Shown here: positions 8,414 to 17,529 of the stretch, in pieces
How the letters are laid out: each line of letters begins with the position of its first letter
How positions within the stretch are numbered: the first letter of the stretch is position 1
NCBI GenBank assembly: GCA_017889845.1
Contig: JAGGAJ010000001.1
Span: forward strand, 1 to 45,904
Direction of reading: 5' to 3'
Source: Deltaproteobacteria bacterium
GTDB taxonomy: Bacteria > Desulfobacterota > Deferrimicrobia > Deferrimicrobiales > Deferrimicrobiaceae
DNA: 45,904 bases
The notes under the pieces: model-generated
Database searches by the model: none
What the model saw: the letters and a program-made list of their open reading frames with translations, nothing else
What the model was told of the DNA's origin: nothing
Translations under genes and position numbers: made by a program

Positions 8414-10563
8414 TTCCCCACCGACCCGATCCCCTTGAGGTTGAAGGTCAGCTTCACGCTCGTGTCCCTTGGCTGGTTCTTCCTGTCGACGGTGAGGCCG
8501 ACGCCCCAGCAGTCGCTTCGCGGGTTGACCGTGAAGCCCGCGGAGGCGTCGGTGAAATACCCGCTCTTGAGGGAGTAGTTCGCCTGCGCCTGCAATTTCA
8601 GGAAGCGCGCGAGACGCCAGGCGAAGAGACCGTGCACATCCTGCGCCAGGTTCTGGGTCGTACGGTATTCGGCCGCTAGCCGGTGGTCGTCGTCCTTCTT
8701 CCATTCCCCCCCGACCGCGGAGGTTACAAAGGAGGTCGCCATGGGGTCGAAGAGGGCTTCCGCCAGGAATTTCCAGCGCTTTCCGGGCGTCAGCGTGAAC
8801 CGCGCGTAGATGTCGGACGCGGCGTTGTTGCCGGATGGGAGCCCTTCTGCCGTGCTGATCTGGGACTGCAGCGTCCGGACGAACGGGGAGAGGGGATCCA
8901 CGTAGGGCGACGGGGGAGGGATCTTTCCGCCGATGTCGTATGCCCACTCGATGTACAGGGCCGCAAGCTCCCTCGGGGACGCGCCGTCCTTCACCCCGAG
9001 GAAACGCTGGGCGAGGGTCAGGACGAACTGGTTTTGCGGGGCGATCCGGGACCAGCGGTCGGTCACGGGGATGTTGTCCTGTGCGACTTCGGGCACGTAC
9101 CGGTACCCGACCGCCGATCCCACCACGTGGACGTATCCCTCCTCCCCGTCCGGGAAATCCTTCCTCGCCTCGATGGAAAGCGTCGCGCCTCCACCCGGCA
9201 CAACGCGACCCGCGTTCTCCGACCCCCCCTCAGAAGGCAGATCGTGCCGGTCTCCCAGCAGGTTCACGAAGAGGTACGGCGTCAGGGAAACCGACGGGTA
9301 CATCTCCATGCTGCGGGAAATCGTCGCGAAAACGTTCCCCCGCAATTCCATGTTCCCGTCCTGGCGGTAGAAATTCGTGGCCTGGAACTCTCCCCCTGCG
9401 TCGATCCCGACGACCGGTATCGTGGCGGGCAGGAGGGTCGCCGTGTATTCGGGAAGTCGCTGGACAGTGTTGTCCTGGGCCGGGGGGTTTTCCAGCTCCC
9501 GGTACCAGGTGGCGGAAAGCTCCTCCGACCAACTCCCCCCGGAAAGCCCCACGAATCCGGTGGCCTGGGCCTGGCGCGCCGACCGCAGGTACTCCGAATC
9601 CTGGAGGTCCACGTAGTACTGGTTGTCCGAGGGGATGTCCCACCGCGCGTTGGCCGTCCATCTGCCCGATGCGTAGGTGTTCGCACCCCACGTGCGCCAG
9701 CGGGTGGCGTGCGCTTCCATATCGCGGAAATACACTCCCCGGAAAACCCCTTCCGAAGCCGGGTTGAGGACGAACCGGTACTCCGCCTCCGGTTGAAATC
9801 CCGCCTTCGTCATGGCGTTCAGCGTGATCGTCGCGTCGCTCCAGCGGTTGATCGCCCAGTAGAACGGCACCGTCAGCGTGAACCCCCTGTACTGGTTCGA
9901 GGAGAAGGAAGGCAGCAGGAAACCGGTCTGTCGCGCAATCTTCACGGGGAACGCCCCCCACGGGAGCCACAGCACGGGGACGCCGCGGATCCGGAATGTC
10001 ACGTCCCTTCCGTACGCGTAGTCGTCGATGGTCACCTTCGCGTGGCGGAGGGTGAACTTCCAGTCCGGTTCCGGGTCGCATGGGCACGTGGTCAGGGACC
10101 CTTTATCGATGGTGAAGGATTGCTTCCCGGTCTTCTCTATGCGTTCGCTGGCGAGGAGATAGTTGTTCGTCCGTACCCGGATGGTCCCGTTGTATAGGAC
10201 GCCGGTCTCGTCGTCCAGATTCATCGTGACCCGGTCGAAGGAAAACTCCTCGTCCTCGTCTCTGTACCGCACCTGCCCCGCGAATTCGGCATCCCCCGAC
10301 CGGTAGTCGTACCGGATCCGGTCCGCCTTCATCGAGCGGTTCCCCACCGCGAGTTCCACGTTCCCCTCGGCCAGCGCCACACCGGCAACCTCGTCGTATG
10401 CGACGTTGTCGGCCGTCAGGTGCACGGGCCCATCCAGGCTGATCCCCCTCCCCATTTTCAGGCTCTGGATGGCGTCGCGGGGGGATTTCGTTTCCTCCCC
10501 GGTGGAAGGGGAAGGCGCCGCGGCAAGCAGGATAACGAACCCGGTGACGACGAGCCTTCTCAC
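8410..10563 (-). CDS. lptD: LPS-assembly outer-membrane protein LptD
   Basis: LptD is the outer-membrane barrel that, with the lipoprotein LptE, inserts lipopolysaccharide into the outer leaflet. The 717-residue protein starts at a GTG overlapping the folC stop as GTGA and opens with a signal peptide (RR, then a hydrophobic run to about residue 20). Residues about 35-150 form the periplasmic OstA/LptA-like domain, and the rest is a beta-barrel rich in alternating aromatic residues. Cys160 and Cys162 in TTCPCDPEPDW, and Cys685 near the C-terminus, are candidates for the disulfides that activate LptD. It follows folC directly, within the argS-lepB run. Length is close to the 780 residues of E. 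coli LptD. Confidence 0.93.
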   Translation of the reverse strand: MRRLVVTGFVILLAAAPSPSTGEETKSPRDAIQSLKMGRGISLDGPVHLTADNVAYDEVAGVALAEGNVELAVGNRSMKADRIRYDYRSGDAEFAGQVRYRDEDEEFSFDRVTMNLDDETGVLYNGTIRVRTNNYLLASERIEKTGKQSFTIDKGSLTTCPCDPEPDWKFTLRHAKVTIDDYAYGRDVTFRIRGVPVLWLPWGAFPVKIARQTGFLLPSFSSNQYRGFTLTVPFYWAINRWSDATITLNAMTKAGFQPEAEYRFVLNPASEGVFRGVYFRDMEAHATRWRTWGANTYASGRWTANARWDIPSDNQYYVDLQDSEYLRSARQAQATGFVGLSGGSWSEELSATWYRELENPPAQDNTVQRLPEYTATLLPATIPVVGIDAGGEFQATNFYRQDGNMELRGNVFATISRSMEMYPSVSLTPYLFVNLLGDRHDLPSEGGSENAGRVVPGGGATLSIEARKDFPDGEEGYVHVVGSAVGYRYVPEVAQDNIPVTDRWSRIAPQNQFVLTLAQRFLGVKDGASPRELAALYIEWAYDIGGKIPPPSPYVDPLSPFVRTLQSQISTAEGLPSGNNAASDIYARFTLTPGKRWKFLAEALFDPMATSFVTSAVGGEWKKDDDHRLAAEYRTTQNLAQDVHGLFAWRLARFLKLQAQANYSLKSGYFTDASAGFTVNPRSDCWGVGLTVDRKNQPRDTSVKLTFNLKGIGSVGK

Positions 10564-11843
10564 CGGACGGATCCCACGCGGTGTCTGTACGCCTCTGCGA
10601 CGTTCGCCAGCGATCCGCAGACCAGCACCACCCCGTCCTTCCCGGCAAGGCGCCGGGCGGCCCTCCACGCTTGCGGAAACTCTTCCATCGCCGCGCAGGG
10701 AACGCCGCCGCACCGCGCGCGATCGGCGAGAAGCAAGGCATCCGCGGCCCGGTCGTGGCGCAGCGGGTACGTCACGACGCCCCGGAAGTGGGGCGCCAAG
10801 GCCCGGAGGTACCCGGCGTGATCCTTGTCCGCCAGCATGCTCCAGAGGGCGATCAGCCTCCTTCCCTTTCCCCAAGGGGGGGATACGGCGATTTCGCGGG
10901 CCAGCGTCCCGGCGGCGTCGGGGTTGTGTCCACCGTCCACCCAGGCTCCCCGGTTGTTCCTGCCCGGCAGCCGGCATAGCCTGCCGGGCCAGCGGGCCGC
11001 GGACAGCGCGGCAACCGCCCCTGCGTGAAAACGGGACGGCGGGATCGCCTCCCCCGCCGCCCAGCGCCAGGCTGCCGCGAGCGCGACGGCCGCGTTGTCC
11101 CGCTGGAATCCGCCGTCCATGCGGAGGCGGATTCCACGGACCGTAATCCCCGGCAATCCGACCGTGAGGGTCCCGTCGCGGCGGAGACTCCACGTGTAAT
11201 CCTTCCCCAGTTCCCAGACGGGGCATCCCAGGGACCGTGCCTGTCGACGGACCACGGCGCGGGCCGACGGCCGGATCCGGCCCATCACCACGGGGACGCC
11301 CATCCGCAGGATCCCCGCCTTTTCCCTGGCGATCTCCTCCAGGGTGTTCCCCAGCCAATCCCGGTGGTCGACCCCGATCGTGGTGATGACGGACACGAGC
11401 GACCGGCAGGCGGTGGTGGCGTCCCATCGTCCTCCCAGGCCGGTCTCCATGACCGCCAGAGGAACCCCAACCTTCCGGAACCAGTCGCACGCCACCCACG
11501 TCATCGTCTCGAAATACGTGAGGGGGTCCCCCGGTCTGCCGAGCCGGACCGCGGCCCGGAAACCGCTCCGCAGCGCCCGGGATGATATGTTCCTCCCGTC
11601 GACGCGGATCCGCTCCTCCGGCGACAGGAGGTGGGGGGAGGTGTAGAGTCCGACGCGAACGCCGGAAATCGCCCGGAGGATGGCCTCGAGGAAACAGGCC
11701 GTTGAACCCTTACCGTTGGTCCCCGCGACGTGCAGGGTCCGGAAGGCCCGCTCCGGGTGCCCGGAACGCGCCAGGGCCTCCCGCATGCGGGAGAGCCCTT
11801 TCCGGACCGTTTCCGGACCGGACGGCCCCGGGTCCCGGGTCAT
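10560..11843 (-). CDS. folC: Folylpolyglutamate synthase / dihydrofolate synthase
   Basis: FolC adds glutamate to dihydropteroate or to reduced folates, which makes the cofactors and keeps them in the cell. The 427 residues match the family. The ATP-binding loop HVAGTNGKGS is at 38-47, followed by YTSPHL, the METGLGGRWDATT motif of Mur-ligase-like enzymes, TTIGVDH and the C-terminal DGGHNPDA. The ATG overlaps the accD stop (ATGA) and its own stop overlaps the lptD GTG. The accD-folC pair behind trpBA is a common proteobacterial arrangement. Confidence 0.96.
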   Translation of the reverse strand: MTRDPGPSGPETVRKGLSRMREALARSGHPERAFRTLHVAGTNGKGSTACFLEAILRAISGVRVGLYTSPHLLSPEERIRVDGRNISSRALRSGFRAAVRLGRPGDPLTYFETMTWVACDWFRKVGVPLAVMETGLGGRWDATTACRSLVSVITTIGVDHRDWLGNTLEEIAREKAGILRMGVPVVMGRIRPSARAVVRRQARSLGCPVWELGKDYTWSLRRDGTLTVGLPGITVRGIRLRMDGGFQRDNAAVALAAAWRWAAGEAIPPSRFHAGAVAALSAARWPGRLCRLPGRNNRGAWVDGGHNPDAAGTLAREIAVSPPWGKGRRLIALWSMLADKDHAGYLRALAPHFRGVVTYPLRHDRAADALLLADRARCGGVPCAAMEEFPQAWRAARRLAGKDGVVLVCGSLANVAEAYRHRVGSVR

Positions 11844-12694
11844 CGATCCCCGGCGCTCGAGAGGTACCGCAGGATCTGCGTCAGGGTCGCCTTGAGCCGG
11901 CTCCTCTCGACGATCATGTCCACCATCCCGTGCTCCAGGAGAAACTCCGCGCGCTGGAACCCTTCGGGCAGCTTCTGCTTGATGGTCTGCTCGATGACAC
12001 GCGGCCCCGCGAACCCGACCAGCGCGCCGGGTTCCGAGATGATCACGTCCCCCAGCATGGCGAAGCTGGCGGCCACCCCGCCCGTGGTCGGGTCCGTGAG
12101 CACGCTGATGAACAGGATGCGGGCGTCTGAGAGACGCGCCAGCGCGGCGCTCGTCTTGGCCATCTGCATCAGGGAGAGGGTCCCTTCCTGCATCCGGGCT
12201 CCCCCGGAGGCGCTGAAGATGATCAGCGGGAACCGCGACTCCAGCGCGGCTTCCGCGGCAAGGGCGACCTTCTCCCCGACCACGCTGCCCATGGAGCCGC
12301 CCTGGAACTCGAAGTCGAGGACCGCCAGCACGACGTCGATGCCGTTGATCCTCGCCTTCCCGGTGATGACCGCCTCGTTCCGCCCCGTCTTCTTCTTCGC
12401 TTCCTTGATGCGGTCGACGTATTTCTTGGTGTCCGAGAAGTTCAACGGGTCCACCGACTCCAGTTCCCGCGCGAACTCGTCGAATGTCCCCTCGTCGGTC
12501 ACGGTGCGAATCCGCTCCATGGCGGGGATCCGGAAATGGTAGACGCACTTGGGGCAGACGTTCAGGTTCCGCTCCACCTCGGGCTTGTAGATGATCTCGA
12601 GGCATGCGTCGCACTTGATCCACATCCCCTCCGGGATCTTGATCCGCTTGTCGCCTTCGTCCTTTTTCCGGAACAGTCGAATCGCCATGGCCAT
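11840..12694 (-). CDS. accD: Acetyl-CoA carboxylase carboxyltransferase subunit beta
   Basis: AccD with AccA transfers CO2 from carboxybiotin to acetyl-CoA and gives malonyl-CoA for fatty acids. The 284 residues are normal in length. A four-cysteine zinc finger is visible at Cys28, Cys31, Cys47 and Cys50, followed by the crotonase-like core with SASGGARMQEG and LTDPTTGGVAASFA, which form oxyanion and CoA contacts. The start codon is 1 bp after the trpA stop, with AGGTG just upstream. A second ATG two codons later is also possible. It is coupled to folC by a 4-bp overlap. Confidence 0.97.
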   Translation of the reverse strand: MAMAIRLFRKKDEGDKRIKIPEGMWIKCDACLEIIYKPEVERNLNVCPKCVYHFRIPAMERIRTVTDEGTFDEFARELESVDPLNFSDTKKYVDRIKEAKKKTGRNEAVITGKARINGIDVVLAVLDFEFQGGSMGSVVGEKVALAAEAALESRFPLIIFSASGGARMQEGTLSLMQMAKTSAALARLSDARILFISVLTDPTTGGVAASFAMLGDVIISEPGALVGFAGPRVIEQTIKQKLPEGFQRAEFLLEHGMVDMIVERSRLKATLTQILRYLSSAGDR

Positions 12695-12695
12695 T

Positions 12696-13490
12696 TCACC
12701 TCAGCGCCGATTTGAGGGAGCGGACGAACCGTTGGAGCTCCGCAGGGCCACGCCGCCCGCGGCCGTGCGTCTCGACGACCTTCACGCAGGCGCTCCCCAC
12801 CACCGCGGCGGCCGCGTGGCGGGTGGCCTCTCTTGCCATGCGCGGCGAGGAGATGCCGAACCCCACCGCCACCGGGAGCCGGACCGCGCGGGACACCACC
12901 CGGGTCCAGGCCGCGACGCCCGGGGGGAGGGATCTGCGCACGCCCGTCACCCCGGTCAGCGAGATGAGGTACAGGAACCCGGACCCTGCCTTGTCGACCT
13001 CCAGAACCCTCTCCATGCCGCTGGTGGGAGCCGCCAGCGGGATCCAGTCCAGCCCGGCTTCCCGCATGGTCGGCACCGCCTCCCGGCTCTCTTCGTACGG
13101 CAGGTCGACGACGAGAAAACCGTCCGCGCCGGCCGCCCGCGCATGGCGGCACAACCGCGGGATCCCGTATCGGAAAAACGGGTTGTAGTACCCGAAGAGG
13201 ACCACCGGCGTGGCGTGGGTCCGCCGGAAGCCCGCTACCAGGTCCAGCGCGCCGGCGACGGTCATCCCCCCCGCGAGAGCGCGGCCGGAGGCGGCTTCGA
13301 TCGTCGGCCCGTCCGCCGTGGGGTCGGAGAACGGGACCCCCACCTCCAGGATGTCCGCCCCGGCGTCCGCCGCAGCCCGGAGATAGGCCAGGGATGCCGC
13401 GGGGGATGGGTCCCCCGCCGTCAGGTACACCACGAGTCCTTTCTCCCCGGACGATCGCAGCCGCCGGAACGCGGCATCAATTCCCGACAC
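12696..13490 (-). CDS. trpA: Tryptophan synthase alpha subunit
   Basis: TrpA cleaves indole-3-glycerol phosphate and channels indole to TrpB. The 264 residues start at a GTG that gives exact agreement with the classic numbering: Glu49 and Asp60 in LEVGVPFSDPTADGP are the catalytic acids. YYNPFFRYG and the phosphate-binding VGFGIS region near residue 211 are present. It overlaps the end of trpB by 14 bp, which fits translation of the two partners at equal levels. accD follows after 1 bp. Confidence 0.97.
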   Translation of the reverse strand: MSGIDAAFRRLRSSGEKGLVVYLTAGDPSPAASLAYLRAAADAGADILEVGVPFSDPTADGPTIEAASGRALAGGMTVAGALDLVAGFRRTHATPVVLFGYYNPFFRYGIPRLCRHARAAGADGFLVVDLPYEESREAVPTMREAGLDWIPLAAPTSGMERVLEVDKAGSGFLYLISLTGVTGVRRSLPPGVAAWTRVVSRAVRLPVAVGFGISSPRMAREATRHAAAAVVGSACVKVVETHGRGRRGPAELQRFVRSLKSALR

Positions 13491-14670
13491 CGCGCCCCCC
13501 CATGCGCTCCATCAGGATCGCCATGTCCTTGTCGCCCCGCCCGGACAGGTTCAGGATCACGGTTTCCGACCGCCTCATCCGGCGCGCAAGGGCAACGGCG
13601 TACGACACGGCGTGGGACGATTCCAGGGCCGGCTGGATCCCTTCCAGTCGCGACAGAAGATGGAACCCCTCGAGCGCCTGGGCGTCCGTCACGGACACGT
13701 AACGGGCCCTGCCCGTCGTTTTGAGCCACGCATGCTCCGGGCCGACGCCGGGGTAGTCGAGGCCCGCCGAGATCGAGTGCGCCTCGAGGACCTGGCCGTC
13801 GCGATCCTGCAGAACGAACGATTTGCTGCCGTGAAGAACCCCCACCTCTCCCCGGGACAGGGTTGCTCCGTGCCGGCCGGTGGAAAGACCCTTTCCGGCC
13901 GCCTCCACGCCGACGAGCCGCACGCGCGGAAACCGGATGAAGGGAGCGAAGATCCCCATCGCGTTGCTGCCGCCGCCGACGCACGCCACCACGGCAGTCG
14001 GCAATCCCCCTTCCGCGTTCCGGAACTGGCGGATGGCCTCCCGCCCGATCACCGACTGGAAGTCGCGCACCATGACGGGGTATGGATGCGGCCCGGCGGT
14101 CGACCCGATGAGATAGTACGTGGTGCGGACGTGGGTAACCCAGTCGCGGAGCGCCTCGTTCATGGCGTCCTTCAGCGTGCGGCTGCCGGAGGTCACCGGA
14201 TTGACCTTCGTCCCGAGAAGACGCATCCGGAAGACGTTCAGCGCCTGCCGCCGCACATCCTCCTCCCCCATGTAGACCTCGCAGGGAACCCCCATCCGGG
14301 CGCAGATCGTCGCCGTGGCGACGCCGTGCTGGCCCGCGCCGGTCTCCGCGATGATCCGTCCCTTCCCCATGCGGCGCGCCAGGAGCCCCTGTCCCAGCGT
14401 GTTGTTGATCTTGTGGGAACCGGTGTGGGCCAGGTCCTCGCGCTTGATGTAGATCCGGGCTCCCCCCGCTTCGCGGGTGAGGCGCTCCGCGAAGTACAGC
14501 GGGGTGGGCCGGCCGGCATAATCGCGGAGCGCGGCCGCGAGCTCCTTCCGGAAGGCGGGGTCCTTCTTCGCCGCGCGGTACGCCTCCGAAAGCGTGATCA
14601 GTGCGGGCATCAGCGTCTCGGCGACGTACCTCCCGCCGAAGGGACCGAAATGCCCCCGGCGGTCCGGCAC
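13477..14670 (-). CDS. trpB: Tryptophan synthase beta subunit (TrpB1 type)
   Basis: TrpB joins indole and serine to tryptophan using pyridoxal phosphate. Starting at the GTG at 14670 the protein has 397 residues, and Lys87 (GSHKINN) and Glu109 (AETGAGQHG) fall on the classic numbering. GGGSNAMG binds the cofactor phosphate. A second in-frame GTG at 14688 would add six residues (MRKLFR) and cannot be excluded. The gene overlaps the end of trpF by 3 or 8 codons' worth of sequence at most and overlaps trpA by 14 bp. A second, more distant trpB lies two genes upstream in the same operon (15357-16715). Confidence 0.96.
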   Translation of the reverse strand: MPDRRGHFGPFGGRYVAETLMPALITLSEAYRAAKKDPAFRKELAAALRDYAGRPTPLYFAERLTREAGGARIYIKREDLAHTGSHKINNTLGQGLLARRMGKGRIIAETGAGQHGVATATICARMGVPCEVYMGEEDVRRQALNVFRMRLLGTKVNPVTSGSRTLKDAMNEALRDWVTHVRTTYYLIGSTAGPHPYPVMVRDFQSVIGREAIRQFRNAEGGLPTAVVACVGGGSNAMGIFAPFIRFPRVRLVGVEAAGKGLSTGRHGATLSRGEVGVLHGSKSFVLQDRDGQVLEAHSISAGLDYPGVGPEHAWLKTTGRARYVSVTDAQALEGFHLLSRLEGIQPALESSHAVSYAVALARRMRRSETVILNLSGRGDKDMAILMERMGGRGVGN

Positions 14671-14680
14671 CCGAAAGAGT

Positions 14681-15343
14681 TTACGCACCCGCAAGGAGAA
14701 ACCCCTTCCTCGCCCTCTCCACGAAGGCGGCCACCTTCTCCGGGTCCTTCCTGCCCGGGGCTGTTTCGACCCCCGACGCCACGTCCACCGCGTCCGGCCT
14801 TGCCTCCGCGATCGCGCGCCCGACGTTGTCCGGGGTGAGCCCTCCCGCGAGGACCCAGGGGCGGCCCGGCCCCGACGTCCCCGGCCGCGCAAGGAGATCC
14901 CCGAAACGGTCGCGGAGCGTCTTCCACGGAAGTTCGCGACCCGTCCCTCCGTATCGGTCACCCGCCCCCGCATCCAGGAGAAACGCCTCGCACGGGTAGG
15001 CGCGCAGCGCCGGGAGGTCGACCTCTCCCCCCGCGTGGACCGCTTTCAGGCGCCACAGGGACAGGCACGCGGCCTCTTCCGGCGCCTCGTCTCCGTGGAG
15101 CTGCACGCGGGAGATCCCGAGTCGCGCACACAGGGATGCGACCGCATCGGGCGGCGCGTTGACGAACACCGCCACGACCTCGGCACGGCCCTCGACGGCC
15201 CGGACGATCTCCCGGGCGGCGCCCTCGTCCACGCGACGGCGGGAACCCCGGAAAAAATTGATCCCCACGGCGTCGGCGCCGCACGACACGGCGTGGGCCG
15301 CGTCCCCCGGCGTCGTGACGCCGCACACCTTGACGCGGAACAT
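14681..15343 (-). CDS. trpF: Phosphoribosylanthranilate isomerase
   Basis: TrpF converts phosphoribosylanthranilate to the 1-deoxyribulose form, the third step of tryptophan synthesis. The 220-residue barrel has the catalytic Cys7 in VKVCGVT and a catalytic Asp at 124 in FLLDAG, followed by YGGTG. LAGGLTPDNV and VDVASGVE are the phosphate-binding C-terminal motifs. It starts 13 bp after the TrpB2-type gene and runs up to trpB. Unlike in E. coli, TrpF and TrpC are separate proteins here. Confidence 0.96.
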   Translation of the reverse strand: MFRVKVCGVTTPGDAAHAVSCGADAVGINFFRGSRRRVDEGAAREIVRAVEGRAEVVAVFVNAPPDAVASLCARLGISRVQLHGDEAPEEAACLSLWRLKAVHAGGEVDLPALRAYPCEAFLLDAGAGDRYGGTGRELPWKTLRDRFGDLLARPGTSGPGRPWVLAGGLTPDNVGRAIAEARPDAVDVASGVETAPGRKDPEKVAAFVERARKGFLLAGA

Positions 15344-15356
15344 CGCCCCGTTCGCT

Positions 15357-16715
15357 CTACGCCCCGACCTTCGGCAGCCGGTGCAGCGCCTCCGCGATCT
15401 TCTCCTTCGGGTATTCGTAATCCTGCAGCCGCCCGTTGAGGAAGTCGTCGTATGCGGTCAGGTCGAAGAACCCGTGGCCGCTCAGGTTGAAGAGGATCGT
15501 CTTCTGCTTTCCTTCCTGGTCCGCCTGCTTCGCCTCCACGACGGCCGCATGGATGGCGTGGGACGACTCGGGGGCGGGGAGCAGTCCCTCGGACCGCGCG
15601 AAGGTCACGGCGCTCTGGAACACCACGGTCTGGTTGTACGCCTGCGCATCCAGGAGCCCCTCGTGGCACAGCTGGCTGACCAGAGGCGAGTCCCCGTGGT
15701 ACCGGAGCCCCCCGGCGTGGATTCCCGCCGGCACGAAATCGTGGCCCAGGGTGTACATCTTCACCAGCGGCGTCAGCTGCGCCGTGTCGCCGAAATCGTA
15801 CGCGTACACGCCCTTGGTCAGCGTCGGGCAGGAGGAGGGTTCCACGGCGACGATGCGGGGGTTCCTCTTCCCGGCGATCTTGTCCCGGAGGAACGGGAAA
15901 CCGATCCCGGCGAGGTTGCTGCCCCCGCCGCAGCACGCGATCACCACGTCGGGGTAGTCGCCGGCCAGCTTCATCTGTTCCTGCGCCTCGAGGCCGACGA
16001 CCGTCTGGTGGAGGCAGACGTGGTTCAGGACGGACCCGAGGGCGTAGCTGGTGTCCTCCCGCGTCGCGGCGTCCTCCACCGCCTCGGAAATCGCGATCCC
16101 CAGGGAACCCGGGGAGTCGGGGGCCTGGGCAAGGATGCCGCGCCCGGAGTTGGTGTCCGGGCTGGGCGAGGCGACCACCTTCGCGCCGTACGCCTCCATC
16201 AGCATCCGCCGGTACGGTTTCTGGTTGTAGCTCACCTTCACCATGTAGACCTTCACTTCCAGCCCGAAGAAGGCACCGGCGATGGCCATGGCAGAACCCC
16301 ATTGCCCGGCTCCCGTTTCCGTCGCGATGCGTTTCCGTCCCGACATCTTGTTGTAGTACGCCTGGGGAATGGACGTGTTCGGCTTGTGGCTCCCGGCGGG
16401 GCTCACCCCCTCGTACTTGTAGTAGATCCTCGACTTCGTCCCGATCGCCTCCTCGAGCCGCCTGGCGCGGAACATCGGGGTGGGGCGCCATAGGGCGTAG
16501 ATCTCCCGGATCTCGTCCGGTATCGGGATCTCCCGCTGCGAGGATACTTCCTGCTCGATCAGAGGCATGGGGAACAGGGGCGCAAGGTCCGCGGGACCGA
16601 TCGGCTTCCCGGTCCCCGGATGGAGCACCGCCTCGGGGGGTTTGGGCATGTCCGCGATGATGTTGTACCAGGTCTTGGGAATGTCCGAGTCCTTCAGCAG
16701 GAATTTCACTTGCAT
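15357..16715 (-). CDS. TrpB2-type tryptophan synthase beta-like PLP enzyme
   Basis: This 452-residue protein belongs to the TrpB2 branch, which is longer than TrpB1 and differs at the alpha-subunit contact. The PLP lysine is Lys111 in PAGSHKPNTS (TrpB1 has GSHKIN), ETGAGQWGSA follows, and CCGGGSNLAG binds the phosphate. The N-terminal 50 residues and the C-terminal tail are typical extras. Family members make tryptophan from indole and serine, often without TrpA help, and may scavenge free indole; the exact role here is not readable. AAAAGGAG precedes its ATG. It sits between trpC and trpF, about 31 bp after trpC. Confidence 0.93.
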   Translation of the reverse strand: MQVKFLLKDSDIPKTWYNIIADMPKPPEAVLHPGTGKPIGPADLAPLFPMPLIEQEVSSQREIPIPDEIREIYALWRPTPMFRARRLEEAIGTKSRIYYKYEGVSPAGSHKPNTSIPQAYYNKMSGRKRIATETGAGQWGSAMAIAGAFFGLEVKVYMVKVSYNQKPYRRMLMEAYGAKVVASPSPDTNSGRGILAQAPDSPGSLGIAISEAVEDAATREDTSYALGSVLNHVCLHQTVVGLEAQEQMKLAGDYPDVVIACCGGGSNLAGIGFPFLRDKIAGKRNPRIVAVEPSSCPTLTKGVYAYDFGDTAQLTPLVKMYTLGHDFVPAGIHAGGLRYHGDSPLVSQLCHEGLLDAQAYNQTVVFQSAVTFARSEGLLPAPESSHAIHAAVVEAKQADQEGKQKTILFNLSGHGFFDLTAYDDFLNGRLQDYEYPKEKIAEALHRLPKVGA

Positions 16716-16746
16716 GGGATCGTCTCCTTTTCCGGGATATTCCGGG

Positions 16747-17523
16747 CTATTTTCCCATGAACCGGCGTATCGTGTCAGCGGGATCGGCGCTGGCGACCAG
16801 GGATTCCCCCACGAGGAACAGCCGTCCCCCGATCGCGTGCAGCCGCCGGACCTGCGCCGCGTCGGATATGCCGCTCTCCACGACCGCGACGGCGCCGGGC
16901 GGCAGCAGGGGCAGGAGCCGTTCCGACGTGGCGAGGTCCACGGAAAGGGTCTTCAGGTCCCGGTTGTTGATGCCGACCAGGAGCGCTCCGGACTTCGCGG
17001 CCGTCCCCATTTCCCCCTCGTCGTGGATCTCGACGAGGGGTTCCAGCGCGTGGCGCCGGGAGAGGCGCACCATCTCCCCCGTCCGGTCGCCGAGGACGCT
17101 GACCATCAGCAGCACGAGGTCGGCCCCGCGCGCCCGGGACTCGGCCAGCATGTATTCGTCCAGGATGAAATCCTTCCTCAGCAGGATCGCTTCGGGGCAC
17201 GCCGCCCGGACGGCTTCCAGGTCGTCCAGGGATCCCCCGAACAGGCGTCCCTCCGTCAGGACGGAGATTCCCCAGGCGCCTCCCGCCAGGTAGCTGCGTG
17301 CCGTCTTCGGGGCATCCAGCCCCTTCCGGATCCATCCCCTGGAGGGGGAGGCGCGCTTGATCTCCGCGATGAGCCCCGGCCCTTCCGGCAGGGAGGACAA
17401 CAGGTCCCTGGCCGGGCCCCGCAAAGCCGCCCTGCGCAGAAGCCCGTCCATCGGGACGGCTGCCTTCCGGGTGGCCAGCGAAAGCCGCACTCCTCCGAGG
17501 ATGCGTTCGAGGTGGCTTCCCAT
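16747..17523 (-). CDS. trpC: Indole-3-glycerol-phosphate synthase
   Basis: TrpC closes the indole ring to give indole-3-glycerol phosphate. The 258 residues match a single-domain enzyme. The substrate-binding IAEIKRASPSRG holds Lys56, LLRKDFILDEYM provides the catalytic Lys and contact residues, GINNRDLKTL follows, and VVESGIS with the later GESL complete the barrel. It begins 6 bp after trpGD and is followed by the TrpB2-type gene. Confidence 0.97.
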   Translation of the reverse strand: MGSHLERILGGVRLSLATRKAAVPMDGLLRRAALRGPARDLLSSLPEGPGLIAEIKRASPSRGWIRKGLDAPKTARSYLAGGAWGISVLTEGRLFGGSLDDLEAVRAACPEAILLRKDFILDEYMLAESRARGADLVLLMVSVLGDRTGEMVRLSRRHALEPLVEIHDEGEMGTAAKSGALLVGINNRDLKTLSVDLATSERLLPLLPPGAVAVVESGISDAAQVRRLHAIGGRLFLVGESLVASADPADTIRRFMGK

Positions 17524-17529
17524 CCCCCG

